Assembly (NCBI RefSeq): GCF_041821145.1
Contig: NZ_JBGUBC010000009.1
Location: 1-64,000, forward strand
DNA from: Halopenitus sp041821145
GTDB taxonomy: Archaea > Halobacteriota > Halobacteria > Halobacteriales > Haloferacaceae
Direction: 5' to 3'
DNA length: 64,000 nt
How positions within the stretch are numbered: position 1 is the first letter of the stretch; each line of letters starts with the position of its first letter. The notes under the pieces were generated by a model. The model saw nothing but the letters and a program-made list of their open reading frames with translations, was not told where the DNA came from and did not search any database. The position numbers were made by a program, and so were the translations under genes. Below, piece after piece: positions 6,808 through 15,884 of this stretch.

Positions 6808-8190
6808 TTATGAGTCGCTATCGAGAGTGATCAGATCGGACAGTTCGAAGAGCCGGACGTCATCGCGCGTGTCAGCGGTCCGTTCCAGATCCTCGGTGTA
6901 CCCGGAGCGGCTGAACAAGACGTACAGCGTCTCCCCGTCTGCGGGTTCTTCTGACCACCGTACTTCCGTTGTCGTTCGTTCGAGGTCAGCGAGGACACCT
7001 TCGCTCACGGGTTGGGAGGTGAACTTGCACTCGCCGGCGACGAGTCCGTCGTCAGTGAGGCCGAGGACATCCACTTCGTGTTCCTTGAACCACCACTGCC
7101 CGACGTCGCGGAACTGGCGGTCTACAAGGTCCCAGAGGGCTCGCTGGCAGAGGCGTTCGAACAACGGACTCACGTAATCCGCCAGCTCGGGTACGACGAG
7201 TTCGTCGTACGCGTCGTCGTCGAGCATCCGAAGTTGGTCCTGGTTCCCGTACACGAACCGGAACCAGAATCGGAAGAGCGGGGCCGAGATACGATACCGG
7301 CCGCGTTTTGAGGCTGTCCGCGATTCAGTCACGGGGATGTGGCGTTCGACGAGACGGAGCCGACGGAGCTTTTGTAGATAGGTGCTGAGCGATCCGGACT
7401 CCACGCCAGCCATGCCCGCGATCTCGTTCGGGGTGCGACGCCCGTGAGCGAGCGTGCGAAGGATACTGAAATACGTGTTCGGCTGTCGGAGTTCGGTTCG
7501 GAGTAGGAACTCGGGTTCGGAGTACAGGAGCCCGCGCTCCGACAGGATCGCCTGCTGGACGTTCACTCCTAACGGCTGGTCGGGATCAATGGTCTGGAGG
7601 TAGTACGGTGTACCGCCGTAGATCGACCACGCAGTGATGGCGTTCTCAGGGTCGTACTCCGGGAAGAACTGACGCGCGTCGGCCACTTCGAGGGGTTTGA
7701 GATCGATCGTTGCCGTTCGCCGACCGTACAGCGGTGCGCTTCCGGAGAGGACCTTGTCCTCCATCACGCTGATCGAGGAGCCGACGAGCACGAGCGTCAT
7801 CCCTGTCTCCTGTAGTTCTATGTCCCAGACGCGTTGTATCCGGGACGGTAGCGACTCGTCCTCCTCGATGAGAAACGGGAACTCATCGATGACAACGATG
7901 GCATCTTCCTCACCAAGTGCTTCGAGTAGAGCCTCCCAGTCACGGCGAACGTTTCGAAGCGACGGGAATTGTGCGGTGGCGGTATCGACGAACTGTTCGA
8001 GCTGATTCGGTGCGGTCGATTCGACTGCTTGGTAGTAGATGGCGTCGTCCCGGTCATTGATGGACTGCCGGACGAGTTCGCTTTTCCCGAGACGACGGCG
8101 TCCGTAGATTACGATAAAATCCGCCGTCTCGGACTCGTAGCAGTCCGTGAGTTGATCGAGTTCGACATCTCGATCGACGAAGCGCTCCAT
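6808..8190 (-). CDS. Archaeal ATPase (MJ1672 type) with DUF234 nuclease-like tail
   Basis: Starting at the ATG at 8190 (MERFVDRDVELDQL, the normal family start; an ATG 24 bases upstream is open too), the protein has Walker A GRRRLGKS and Walker B VVIDEF, then sensor and winged-helix segments (ESGSLSTYLQKLRRL). The C-terminal ~90 residues carry EVDVLGL and, 14 residues on, GECK: D, E-x-K spacing of a PD-(D/E)xK fold, as in DUF234. The family is a STAND-like ATPase common in archaeal islands; its role is unproven, perhaps defence or stress. Intact and full length (about 460 residues). It is followed only by a glycosylase remnant. Confidence 0.8.
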   Translation of the reverse strand: MERFVDRDVELDQLTDCYESETADFIVIYGRRRLGKSELVRQSINDRDDAIYYQAVESTAPNQLEQFVDTATAQFPSLRNVRRDWEALLEALGEEDAIVVIDEFPFLIEEDESLPSRIQRVWDIELQETGMTLVLVGSSISVMEDKVLSGSAPLYGRRTATIDLKPLEVADARQFFPEYDPENAITAWSIYGGTPYYLQTIDPDQPLGVNVQQAILSERGLLYSEPEFLLRTELRQPNTYFSILRTLAHGRRTPNEIAGMAGVESGSLSTYLQKLRRLRLVERHIPVTESRTASKRGRYRISAPLFRFWFRFVYGNQDQLRMLDDDAYDELVVPELADYVSPLFERLCQRALWDLVDRQFRDVGQWWFKEHEVDVLGLTDDGLVAGECKFTSQPVSEGVLADLERTTTEVRWSEEPADGETLYVLFSRSGYTEDLERTADTRDDVRLFELSDLITLDSDS

Positions 8191-8274
8191 ACGGCCGGTA
8201 GTATCCCCGAGCAAATAGAAATTACGATTTCGGAAATCAGGATTTCCGAATATATGATTTCGTCTATTAGGATC

Positions 8275-8475
8275 TCACCATTCGCTTAGAAGATAATACC
8301 CAACTGCTGGTGCGCCGATCACAATAGCAGGAATCACGAAATCGCTAATTCCCTCTATTGCTCCGATGACCTGGGAGAATGGGCCTGAGGAGGGGAGAAA
8401 CGGCCACAAGACTGCGAGAATCAGAACCACAGTAAGTGCGTAGAGAACAGACATCCCGATAGTTTCAGGATTCAC
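8275..8475 (-). CDS. Small membrane protein, two TM segments
   Basis: The 66-residue protein has two hydrophobic stretches (about 8-28 and 45-63) linked by a short acidic turn. Its ATG overlaps the stop of the preceding 81-residue membrane protein gene by four bases (ATGA), so the two are co-translated. No family recognised. Paired tiny membrane proteins of this kind occur in haloarchaeal viruses and integrated elements, so a proviral relic is one reading. Confidence 0.5.
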   Translation of the reverse strand: MNPETIGMSVLYALTVVLILAVLWPFLPSSGPFSQVIGAIEGISDFVIPAIVIGAPAVGYYLLSEW

Positions 8476-8717
8476 CGTTCAGTCCCCCAAAGAATCAGGA
8501 GCGCAGTGACAGCGATACCGGTTCCACCAACCGCTAATACGAGCGCGTCGGCTGCATCAATCATCAGGTCTTCCTCGATACCGGCTAGTGAACCAGTTAT
8601 CGTGACAGTTTGATTGAACTCTGAGAACAGGTAAATGCCGAGCATAGCGATTAGCGCCACTATGACGGAAGCAATGACCGCATCCACCGGGCCTCCCTGC
8701 CCACGGTCCGCCCACAT
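8472..8717 (-). CDS. Small membrane protein, GG-x-VD start, two TM segments
   Basis: This 81-residue protein begins MWADRGQGGPVDAV and then a long hydrophobic helix (residues 13-31), an acidic or Thr-rich exposed part, and a second helix (about 58-77). The start recalls pilin-like or virion-membrane proteins, but I see no clear prepilin peptidase site. It is the first gene of a two-gene operon with the 66-residue protein. The upstream region 8718-8943 contains a large dyad and probable promoters in both directions. Confidence 0.5.
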   Translation of the reverse strand: MWADRGQGGPVDAVIASVIVALIAMLGIYLFSEFNQTVTITGSLAGIEEDLMIDAADALVLAVGGTGIAVTALLILWGTER

Positions 8718-8854
8718 TTCATCAAGACGTAGGATACAGAGTCTTTTGGCTCTATTGAAATATAATCATTCAGATATATTCTCACAGTTGGTCGCTGAAG
8801 ACTGCATATTGTCCACTGAGAGTCATACCATCTCAAAGGAGTGTTCCGATTACC

Positions 8855-8883
8855 GTGCGAGATACAACGCGCGTATCTCGCAC
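8855..8883. promoter_or_regulatory. 11-bp perfect inverted repeat, 7-base spacer
   Basis: GTGCGAGATAC (8855-8865) and GTATCTCGCAC (8873-8883) form a perfect dyad around AACGCGC. It directly abuts a TATA-like stretch (ACTTATATTTTG, 8882 onward) in front of the gene at 8944, so it is placed as an operator. The same 11-mer GTATCTCGCAC is found at 2294-2304 in the island. Confidence 0.5.
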
Positions 8884-8943
8884 TTATATTTTGATGTCCG
8901 GAGAACCTATTGCTGAGTAGCGCCGATTTTGAATAACTCATTC

Positions 8944-9390
8944 ATGGGAAGAAATCCACTGTTTCGTGAAGTACAGCGATTTCGCCAGCCGTGGATTTGG
9001 GTACTTCTCGGGGGTCTCAGCCTTCTCATGATCGTGTTAGGGCCCATTTCGTGGGGAGGACTCGTCGTTGTTGGCGCTGTCGCTACACTCCTCTACAGTC
9101 TTCGTCTCCAGACCGAAGTGAGAGACGACGGCATCTATCTCAAAATGTGGCCGCTTCACCGATCGTTCCGTCGAATCTCGTGGTCAGAGATCGAACGATA
9201 CGAATCCAAAGAGTATAGCCCCCTTCGTCAATTCGGTGGCTGGGGAATTCGCTGGACTCCAGGGAAGATTGCATACAACGTTAGTGGCGACCAAGGGATT
9301 TGGATCGAACGGACAAATGGGCGTACAGTGCTCGTTGGATCACAACACCCCGAAGAGTTCGCCAGAGCCATTGACGAGTCAGTACAGTAG
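8944..9390 (+). CDS. DUF6141-like membrane protein with PH-like tail
   Basis: From the ATG at 8944 (an ATG 15 bases upstream is in frame) the protein is 148 residues. It starts MGRNPLFREVQRFRQPW, then two closely spaced hydrophobic helices (about 17-48), then a beta-rich domain with R-x-I-S-W-S-E-I and a repeated Trp-Gly pattern. This is the layout of haloarchaeal DUF6141 proteins, whose tail resembles a bacterial PH-like fold. The role is unknown; the domain should be cytoplasmic and membrane-tethered. The dyad at 8855-8883 probably governs it. It ends just before a TnpB-type relic. Confidence 0.55.
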   Translation: MGRNPLFREVQRFRQPWIWVLLGGLSLLMIVLGPISWGGLVVVGAVATLLYSLRLQTEVRDDGIYLKMWPLHRSFRRISWSEIERYESKEYSPLRQFGGWGIRWTPGKIAYNVSGDQGIWIERTNGRTVLVGSQHPEEFARAIDESVQ

Positions 9391-9395
9391 CTTCC

Positions 9396-9676
9396 TCGCG
9401 GGTTTCGCCTTGACCACCTACAAGGATGAGGTGGTTAAACTTCGTTCATAACGAGGACAGCTTCCGTATTGACCACAACCGGGTCAGAACGCCTCACCTA
9501 TTGAGGATTTCAACAGAGCCAGTCTTTTGAGTTTTCCTGCGTCGCGTGCTTGATGTCGGCATTATGTAGGAGTCGCGCTTCAGCAGGCACGTACCGGGAA
9601 TCCTATCCAATATGAGATAAGTGAGTTTGTTTGACCCATAGAACGAGAGCCGACAACTCCACACTTGGCGAATCAC
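9396..9676 (-). mobile_element. Relic of an IS200/IS605-type (TnpB) element end
   Basis: No intact gene lies here. On the minus strand a short frame ends in DIKHATQENSKDWLC, like a transposase tail, with stops and frame changes before it. After it come GTTTAACC and a 7-bp hairpin (ACCACCT at 9413-9419 with AGGTGGT at 9429-9435), then GGCGAAACCCGCGAGGAAG, resembling right ends of haloarchaeal TnpB-only elements, where the guide RNA hairpin sits. The relic separates the DUF6141-like gene from the broken helicase gene. Identification is by pattern only. Confidence 0.4.
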
Positions 9677-10510
9677 TCAGGAGGCTCGTACTAGGAGATC
9701 CGAGTCACGGTGGTAGTAGTTGCCGATGACGACCTCGACCGCGGGGACCAGTGCACCCATCACCGAATGGGGACACGATCCCGCGCCGGCGGCAAGCTGG
9801 ACCAGTTCCTCGGCGTCGATGTGACCCCGATCGGCCGGATCAAAGGGAACCGCCTCCACGGGGTCGCCGTCCTCCGGGAGATCGTCGAGAAACCCCGCGT
9901 AGAACGGACAGAATTCGGTGCCATCGTACTCCTCGGTATCCGGACGATACGGCGTCGGCTCGCCGTCGACTTCGAGGAAGTCCGCTCCCGGGGCGTCGGT
10001 GGTCGCCCCCGAATCAGCCAGTCCGACCTGTTGGCTACGGGCGTTGGAGGCCAACGCGCTGGCCGTCGTCGCTCCGCCGTCACCGACGAGGTTTCGAGTT
10101 CGTTCTCGCAGCCCCTCACAGCGGTCGTAGACGTTCTCGCGGTCGATCCCGGCACGGTTCTCGCGGGCGTACGGACAGACGTCCGCTTTGCCCACGAGCG
10201 TCAGCCCCGAGACGCGACGATGGTCGTCGGGGAGATTCTCGTTTATCGTCTCCAGATCGTCCTCGAACTGCCGGAGTTGCTGTTTGACGCTCGTAAGAAC
10301 GAATACGCGCTCGAATGGGGAGTCCGGATCGCGGACACGGTCGATCCCGGCAGTCAACGCGAGCATGGTCTTTCCCGTCCCGCAGGCGCCCTCCAGAGCG
10401 AGAAATCCCCCGTCCCGTGCCGCGTCGATCGCGGCATCGATCCCCTCCGCTTGTTCGGGATAGGGAGTCTCGTGGCCGAAGAGATCCGACCAGGATGCGT
10501 GGGTGCTCAC
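9677..10510 (-). pseudogene. Truncated XPD/Rad3-like DNA helicase, N-terminal part
   Basis: The first ~267 residues are a normal superfamily 2 helicase start: Walker A GACGTGKT (41-48), motif Ia region VFVLTSVKQQL, and four cysteines (VCPY, DRCEG, EFCPF, GSCPH) that would hold the XPD-type Fe-S cluster. It reaches VEVVIGNYYH, where the DEAH region and motor domain 2 should follow, and then ends after ten unrelated residues. Intact relatives are roughly 2.5 times longer. The break at about 9709 marks the join between the island and the chromosome. The remaining product lacks motifs II-VI and cannot be a helicase. Confidence 0.75.
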
Positions 10511-10608
10511 TGAGAGGGGCTTGTTCGGTTCGCCGTTTAAACGTTCGCCGACGACCTCGTCTTCACACGATCTGCCTCAACGTGGATCGATCGCGCCGAC
10601 GTCCATCA

Positions 10609-10992
10609 TCAAAGTAGACTTCGTCCGTGTACGATCACGGCGAGGTTGTTCGCAAACACGAACAGGCCGGCCGCAAGGAGGAGTCCGAGAAAGACCTCGA
10701 TCGCTCGCTTGAACCCCCCTCGATACGTCTCCGGCGTCTCACGCACCAGTTCCGCGAGCCCATAAAAGAAAATGACGACCAATCCGGTCGCAAGCAGGTG
10801 TATCGCGACGATAACGACGATCGATCGCGACAGCAACCACGCCATCATCGGGTTCGACTCGTGTTCGATCCCGACGACGGCGACGGCATACATCGAAGTG
10901 AGCAAGTCGACCGTGATCAACAAAAAAAGCGCCGCGCTCGTCCACTCCCAGTACTCCCGTAGCCATGGCGTGGTCTGACGCGGTCGCTCCAT
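10609..10992 (-). CDS. DUF5658-like membrane protein
   Basis: The 127-residue protein starts at MERPRQTTPW (ATG at 10992; an ATG six bases upstream also fits). Four hydrophobic helices are visible (about 18-40, 48-60, 60-80 and 98-118). The pattern D-x-x-x-T-x-x-x-V near helix one and the E-x-N-P-M-M-A motif at about 45-52 fit haloarchaeal DUF5658 proteins. The function is unknown. It stands alone, diverging from the thioredoxin gene, with ordinary core-genome codon use. Confidence 0.55.
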   Translation of the reverse strand: MERPRQTTPWLREYWEWTSAALFLLITVDLLTSMYAVAVVGIEHESNPMMAWLLSRSIVVIVAIHLLATGLVVIFFYGLAELVRETPETYRGGFKRAIEVFLGLLLAAGLFVFANNLAVIVHGRSLL

Positions 10993-11168
10993 AGTCACCT
11001 TCGAGAGGCAACCAACGAAAGGGTTGTGTGCATCCGGGGAAGGATCGATGCCGATCGATCCGGACTCCGGACCGTAGTGTCAGTCACTCTCCCCGAACAC
11101 GAGACGGTCGTGTGCGATCACTGCATATCCAACGAACGGCTTACTACCCTCCAAAACGTACGGCAGGT

Positions 11169-11630
11169 ATGAGCGATTCATCAGTTGACGGTTCGAACGC
11201 GGAGGACGATCTCGAGGCGATCCGCCAGCGGAAACTCGAGGAGCTACGCCGAAAGGCCGAATCGGGCGATATCGGAGCTGATTCCGGGAGTGCGGAAGGC
11301 GAATCGACGACCCCCGACGAACCGATCCACTTCGAGGGTGGATCGATCTCGGAGGTCGTCGAGTCCCACGAGACCGTACTCGTCGATTTCTATGCGGACT
11401 GGTGTGGTCCCTGCAAGATGCTTGAGCCGACGCTCGAGACGATCGCGGCGACGACCGACGTGGCGGTACTCAAGGTGGATGCGGACGTGTATGGCGGCCT
11501 CGCCGGACAGTATGGAGTCCAGGGGCTTCCGACGCTGCTCCTGTTCCGCGATGGCGAAGCGGTCGAACGGCTCGTCGGCGCACAGACCGAACATCAACTC
11601 CGGTCCGTGATCGAGCGCCATCAGGAATAA
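11169..11630 (+). CDS. trxA: Thioredoxin with acidic N-terminal extension
   Basis: The 153-residue protein starts at ATG 11169 (MSDSSVDGS). The first ~60 residues are acidic, helical and extra to the fold. The thioredoxin domain follows, with the redox site WCGPCK at about residue 78 and the cis-Pro motif GLPTLLLF. It reduces protein disulfides in the cytoplasm. Haloarchaea encode several such paralogues. The extended N-terminus (E-A-I-R-Q-R-K-L-E-E-L) may be a coiled coil or docking segment. It precedes nnr by 62 bases on the same strand but probably has its own promoter. Confidence 0.9.
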   Translation: MSDSSVDGSNAEDDLEAIRQRKLEELRRKAESGDIGADSGSAEGESTTPDEPIHFEGGSISEVVESHETVLVDFYADWCGPCKMLEPTLETIAATTDVAVLKVDADVYGGLAGQYGVQGLPTLLLFRDGEAVERLVGAQTEHQLRSVIERHQE

Positions 11631-11692
11631 CGCGACGTCGACATGGATCGACACCGCACGTTTAATTCGGATGCCGCCAAATCGAATGGTGG

Positions 11693-13186
11693 ATGATCAC
11701 CGCACAGCGAATGATGGCGGTCGACGCCAACGCCGCAGCGCTCGGAGTCCCACGCAAGCAGTTGATGGAGTCCGCGGGCAACGCGATCGCCCGCGAGATC
11801 CGATCGATCGCCGATCCCGGAACGAGCGTGACGCTCGTGTGTGGCCGCGGGAACAACGGCGGTGACGCCTTCGCTGCCGCCCGTTTTCTATCCGACTACG
11901 ACGTTCGCGTGCGGTTGCTTGGACGCCCCGAGACGATATCGACCGGGATCGCCCGTGCGAACTGGGAGGCGCTTTCGGCCGCCGAGATCGACGCGGAACC
12001 GGTTACGGACCCGACTGCCGACCCCGACAGCCTCGAACTCGAAGACGCGGACGTGATCGTGGACGCACTGCTGGGAACCGGCGTCACCGGTCCTCTCCGA
12101 GAGCCCGAACGCACCGTCACGCGCCGGATCAACGAGGCGGGGGCAAACGGGTCCGGGACGGACACGCGACCCACGACGATCATCGCCGTCGACGTGCCCT
12201 CCGGCGTCGATGCTGACACCGGCGAGGTTGCCGCCGGTCCGAACGGCGATCGGGTCGCCGTCGAGGCCGATCGCGTCGTCACGTTCCACGACGCCAAACC
12301 GGGACTGATGAGTCTGGGAGTGCCCGTGACGGTCGCGGACATCGGGATCCCCGAGGCGGCAGCGCTATTCACGGGGCCCGGTGATCTGCTCGTGCTTGGA
12401 CGTGACCCCACGAGTCACAAGGGCGATCACGGCGAGGTGCTGGTGATCGGCGGTGGTCCCTATACGGGTGCACCGACGCTTGCAGCACGGGCTGCGCTGC
12501 GGGCCGGCGCCGACCTCGTCCGTGTCGCCTGTCCCGAATCGGTCGCCCGCGAGGTACAGGGGTTCTCCGAGAACCTGATCGTTCACGGGTTCGCAGGGGA
12601 GACGCTTTCGCCCTCCCACCTCGATCCGATCTCGGAACTTGCCGAACAACAGGACGTGGTCGTCTTCGGCCCGGGGCTCGGCGACGAGGACGCGACCCTC
12701 GAGTTCGTCGAGCGTTTTCTCGGGACCTACGCCGGCCGCGCCGTCGTCGACGCGGACGCGCTACAGGTCGTTCCCGAGATCGAGACGGATGCGACGCTCG
12801 TATGTACTCCACATCAGGGAGAACTTCGAGCGATGGGCGGCCCGAGCGCCGACGACTGGCGCGAGCGTAGCGATCTCGCCAAATCGTTCGCCGCCGATAT
12901 CGGGCACACTGTCCTCGTGAAAGGCGCCTACGACGTGATCACCGACGGCGAGGAACTGCGAGTCAATCGAACCGGAAATCCCGGAATGACCGTCGGCGGA
13001 ACCGGCGACGTTCTCGCGGGCGTGGTCGGGGCGCTCGCATGTACCCAGCCCCCGACTCAGGCCGCGGCGATCGCCGCCTATGCGAACGGACGAGCCGGCG
13101 ATCTGGTCGTCGACGAGCGTGGCTACGGGCTGGTGGCGACGGACTTAATCGATCGGCTCCCGCAGGCTCTTCGTACCGATGAATGA
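11693..13186 (+). CDS. nnr: Bifunctional NAD(P)HX epimerase/dehydratase
   Basis: This 497-residue protein repairs hydrated NAD(P)H. The N-terminal YjeF_N epimerase has the motif CGRGNNGGDAFAAARFL (about 44-61). The C-terminal YjeF/carbohydrate-kinase-like dehydratase has GNPGMTVGGTGDVLAG (about 431-446), the ADP and substrate site. Length equals that of bacterial Nnr. Its last eight bases overlap moaC, so the two are co-translated, an arrangement common in haloarchaea. The start MITAQRMMAVD fits the family. Cytoplasmic; confident. Confidence 0.95.
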   Translation: MITAQRMMAVDANAAALGVPRKQLMESAGNAIAREIRSIADPGTSVTLVCGRGNNGGDAFAAARFLSDYDVRVRLLGRPETISTGIARANWEALSAAEIDAEPVTDPTADPDSLELEDADVIVDALLGTGVTGPLREPERTVTRRINEAGANGSGTDTRPTTIIAVDVPSGVDADTGEVAAGPNGDRVAVEADRVVTFHDAKPGLMSLGVPVTVADIGIPEAAALFTGPGDLLVLGRDPTSHKGDHGEVLVIGGGPYTGAPTLAARAALRAGADLVRVACPESVAREVQGFSENLIVHGFAGETLSPSHLDPISELAEQQDVVVFGPGLGDEDATLEFVERFLGTYAGRAVVDADALQVVPEIETDATLVCTPHQGELRAMGGPSADDWRERSDLAKSFAADIGHTVLVKGAYDVITDGEELRVNRTGNPGMTVGGTGDVLAGVVGALACTQPPTQAAAIAAYANGRAGDLVVDERGYGLVATDLIDRLPQALRTDE

Positions 13187-13718
13187 GGAGACGCCCAACT
13201 CCGAGGGAACCGATCCGGTCGAATCGACCGCGGCGGACGCCGCCGACGAGTTGACCCACACGACGGACGACGGTGACGTCCAGATGGTCGACGTCGGCGA
13301 GAAACCCGATAGTTCACGTCGCGCGGTCGCTCGCGGGGCGATCCATCTGACATCGTCGACTATCGAGGCGATCGAGGCGGACACGATCGGGAAAGGCGAC
13401 GTGCTCGCGACCGCCCGGATCGGCGCGGTCCAGGCAGTCAAACACACCTGGGAGACGATCCCGATGTGCCATCAGATCCCGATCACGAACGTCGAAACGG
13501 ACTTCGAGGTGGCGGCGGATCGGGTCGTTCTCACCGTCGCCGTCGAGACGACCGGCAAGACCGGCTGCGAGATGGAGGCGCTTGAGGGCGTGACGACCGG
13601 ACTCAACGTCGTCTGGGACATGGTGAAGGCGGCCGAAAAGGACGAGAATGGCCAGTATCCCGCGACGCGGATCACCGACGTCGAGGTCCTCGAAAAGGAA
13701 AAACGGACGATCGAGTGA
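13179..13718 (+). CDS. moaC: Cyclic pyranopterin monophosphate synthase
   Basis: At 179 residues it is MoaC with a ~20-residue acidic extension. Family motifs are present: MVDVGEKPDSSRRAVA, the MCHQIPITNVE segment that carries the active-site His, and GKTGCEMEALEGV, the most conserved block. It converts the MoaA product to cPMP, the first tricyclic intermediate of molybdopterin. It overlaps nnr by eight bases and converges on a molybdenum formate dehydrogenase-like gene, and a tungsten enzyme lies 9 kb downstream, so the cofactor has local customers. Confidence 0.95.
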   Translation: MNEETPNSEGTDPVESTAADAADELTHTTDDGDVQMVDVGEKPDSSRRAVARGAIHLTSSTIEAIEADTIGKGDVLATARIGAVQAVKHTWETIPMCHQIPITNVETDFEVAADRVVLTVAVETTGKTGCEMEALEGVTTGLNVVWDMVKAAEKDENGQYPATRITDVEVLEKEKRTIE

Positions 13719-13745
13719 GGAAGCGGTCCCGGATCCGGATCGCGA

Positions 13746-15884
13746 TCAGTCGTCGGCTGGCTCGGCGTCGGTCGTGTCGTCTTCGTCCCCCGAACCGGAT
13801 CCGACGGAGACTTCGATCTCCGCGGCGGCCGCTTTGTACTCGGGGATCTTCGCGCGCTCGTCGAGTACGTCGTTCGTGAGGACGTTCCCGGAGGCTGCCG
13901 CGAAGTGCGGCGTCGTCCAGATGACGCCCTCCTTTATGTCCTCGGTCACCTGCGCTTTCACCTCGATCTCGCCGCGCCGGGAGGTGATCGTCACGTAATC
14001 TCCGTCCTCGATACCGTATCGCTCGGCGTCGTTCGGGTGAACGTCGACGAAGTTCTCGGGACGTTGGTCGTTGAGCCGTGGCGAGCGTCTACTCATCGTG
14101 CCCGTGTTGTAATGTTCCTCCAGCCGCGCGGTGGTGAGAACGAGCGGGTATTCCTCGTCGGGCGTCTCCTTGGGTGGCTGATGGCGCACGCCTTCGATCC
14201 GTCCGAGACCGCTCTCGGTGTCGAAGGAGTCCGCATAGAGGTACGGATCGCCCTCATCACCCTCCTCGTAACAGGGCCAATGGAGTCCCTCCTCGCCGAG
14301 GGCGTCGTAGGTCATCCCGTGGTAGATCGGACAGACCTGGCGAAGTTCCTCGAAGACCTCCTCAGGGCCGTCGAACGCGAAGTCCCCGTCCTCACCGAAG
14401 AGACGAGTACCGACCTCCGAGACGATCTCAAGGTCGTGTTTCGTGTCCTCGTGGATCGTTCCGACCCCGCGCATTCGCTGGACGCGCCGATCGGTGTTGG
14501 TGACGGTTCCGCCGCGTTCGGCCCACGTCGTTGCCGGCAGGATCACGTCAGCGTACTCCGCGGTCTCGGTCATGAAGATGTCCTGTACCACCATGAACTC
14601 GAGTTTCTGGAGACGCTCGGCGACGCGGTTTGCGTCGGGTTCGGACATCACGGGATTTTCGCCCATGACGTATAGCCCTGCGATCGACGTGCCCGCCTCG
14701 TGGGAGATCTCGACGTTGGTGAGTCCCGGTTCGGCGGGGACCTCGAAGCCCCAGACGTCCTCGACTTGCTCTCGAGCCTCGTCGTCGTCGACGAGCTGGT
14801 AGCCGGGCAGGACGTTCGGCATCGCGCCGACGTCGGAGGTCCCCTGAACGTTGTTCTGCCCGCGAAGCGGGTTGACTCCCGTTCCGGGACGGCCGAGGTT
14901 ACCGGTGATGAGCGCGAGGTTGATCTCGTTTTGGACGTTGTCGACGCCGCAGGTGTGCTGGCTCATCCCCATCCCGGTGAAGATGGCGGCGTTGTCCGCC
15001 GTCGCGTACTTCTTTGCGGCCAGTTCGATGTCCTCGATCGGGACACCACACTCCGCTGCTGCCGCCTCCGCATCGAAATCCGCGAGCGTCTCCTGCAGCT
15101 GATCGAACCCCTCGGTGCGCTCCTCGATGAACTGCTCGTCGATCCAGCCGTTGTCGAGGATCGTCTTGATCACGACGTTGAGCAGGGGAATGTCGGTCCC
15201 GGGCTCCAGCTGGAGGTGCATATGGCGATCGGTCTCGTCGATCTCGAACGAACGTGTCGTCTTGTTGGCGTGGGGATCCACCTGGATGACGGTCGCACCC
15301 TCCAGGACTGCCTGCCGGAAGTATTGGCTGTTGGCAATCGGATGCTGTTCGCCGGGGTTTGCTCCTTGGATCCAGAAGACATCGGCGGCCGCCTCGAGGT
15401 CGGCCATGCTGTTCGTCATCGCGCCGGCGCCCAGACTCGTCCGCAGCGCGTAGACCGTCGAAGCGTGACACATCCGCGTACAGTTGTCGACGTTGTTGGT
15501 GCCGTACCGGCGCGCGAGCTTCTGGAGGAGGTAGTTTTCCTCGTTCATCGTCTTCGAGGAGCCGTAAAATCCCATCGCGTCGGGACCGTGCTCCTCGCGG
15601 ATCCGGGAGAGTTCTCCGACCACGCGATCGAATGCCTCCTCCCAACTCGCCTCGCGGAACTCGCCGTCCTCCTTGAGAAGCGGTTTCGTCAACCGATCCT
15701 CGTGGTTTACCACCTGAGTCGCCGCGCCACCCTTAATGCAGATCCGTCCCTCGTTAACCGGGGCGTCCCCCCACGGACGAAACTGCACGTCGTCGCCCCC
15801 CTCCTCGCGATCGATCGCGATCCCGCATCCGACGCCGCAGTACGGACAGATGGTCTTGGTCGGCTCCGAGTCCTCACTGGACAT
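13746..15884 (-). CDS. Molybdopterin formate dehydrogenase-like catalytic subunit
   Basis: The start chosen is ATG 15884 (MSSEDSEP), giving 712 residues, because the [4Fe-4S] ligands C13-x2-C16-x3-C20-x28-C49 follow at normal distance. DNCTRMCHAS (C139) lines up with the selenocysteine position of E. coli FdhF, so the Mo ligand is Cys. Further motifs QGANPGEQHP and GRPGTGVNPLRGQNNVQG belong to the same family, and the C-terminal pterin-binding domain is complete. It probably oxidises formate or reduces CO2, but other members (nitrate or thiosulfate-type) cannot be fully excluded. No beta or gamma subunit gene adjoins it. An acidic tail closes the protein. Confidence 0.82.
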   Translation of the reverse strand: MSSEDSEPTKTICPYCGVGCGIAIDREEGGDDVQFRPWGDAPVNEGRICIKGGAATQVVNHEDRLTKPLLKEDGEFREASWEEAFDRVVGELSRIREEHGPDAMGFYGSSKTMNEENYLLQKLARRYGTNNVDNCTRMCHASTVYALRTSLGAGAMTNSMADLEAAADVFWIQGANPGEQHPIANSQYFRQAVLEGATVIQVDPHANKTTRSFEIDETDRHMHLQLEPGTDIPLLNVVIKTILDNGWIDEQFIEERTEGFDQLQETLADFDAEAAAAECGVPIEDIELAAKKYATADNAAIFTGMGMSQHTCGVDNVQNEINLALITGNLGRPGTGVNPLRGQNNVQGTSDVGAMPNVLPGYQLVDDDEAREQVEDVWGFEVPAEPGLTNVEISHEAGTSIAGLYVMGENPVMSEPDANRVAERLQKLEFMVVQDIFMTETAEYADVILPATTWAERGGTVTNTDRRVQRMRGVGTIHEDTKHDLEIVSEVGTRLFGEDGDFAFDGPEEVFEELRQVCPIYHGMTYDALGEEGLHWPCYEEGDEGDPYLYADSFDTESGLGRIEGVRHQPPKETPDEEYPLVLTTARLEEHYNTGTMSRRSPRLNDQRPENFVDVHPNDAERYGIEDGDYVTITSRRGEIEVKAQVTEDIKEGVIWTTPHFAAASGNVLTNDVLDERAKIPEYKAAAAEIEVSVGSGSGDEDDTTDAEPADD

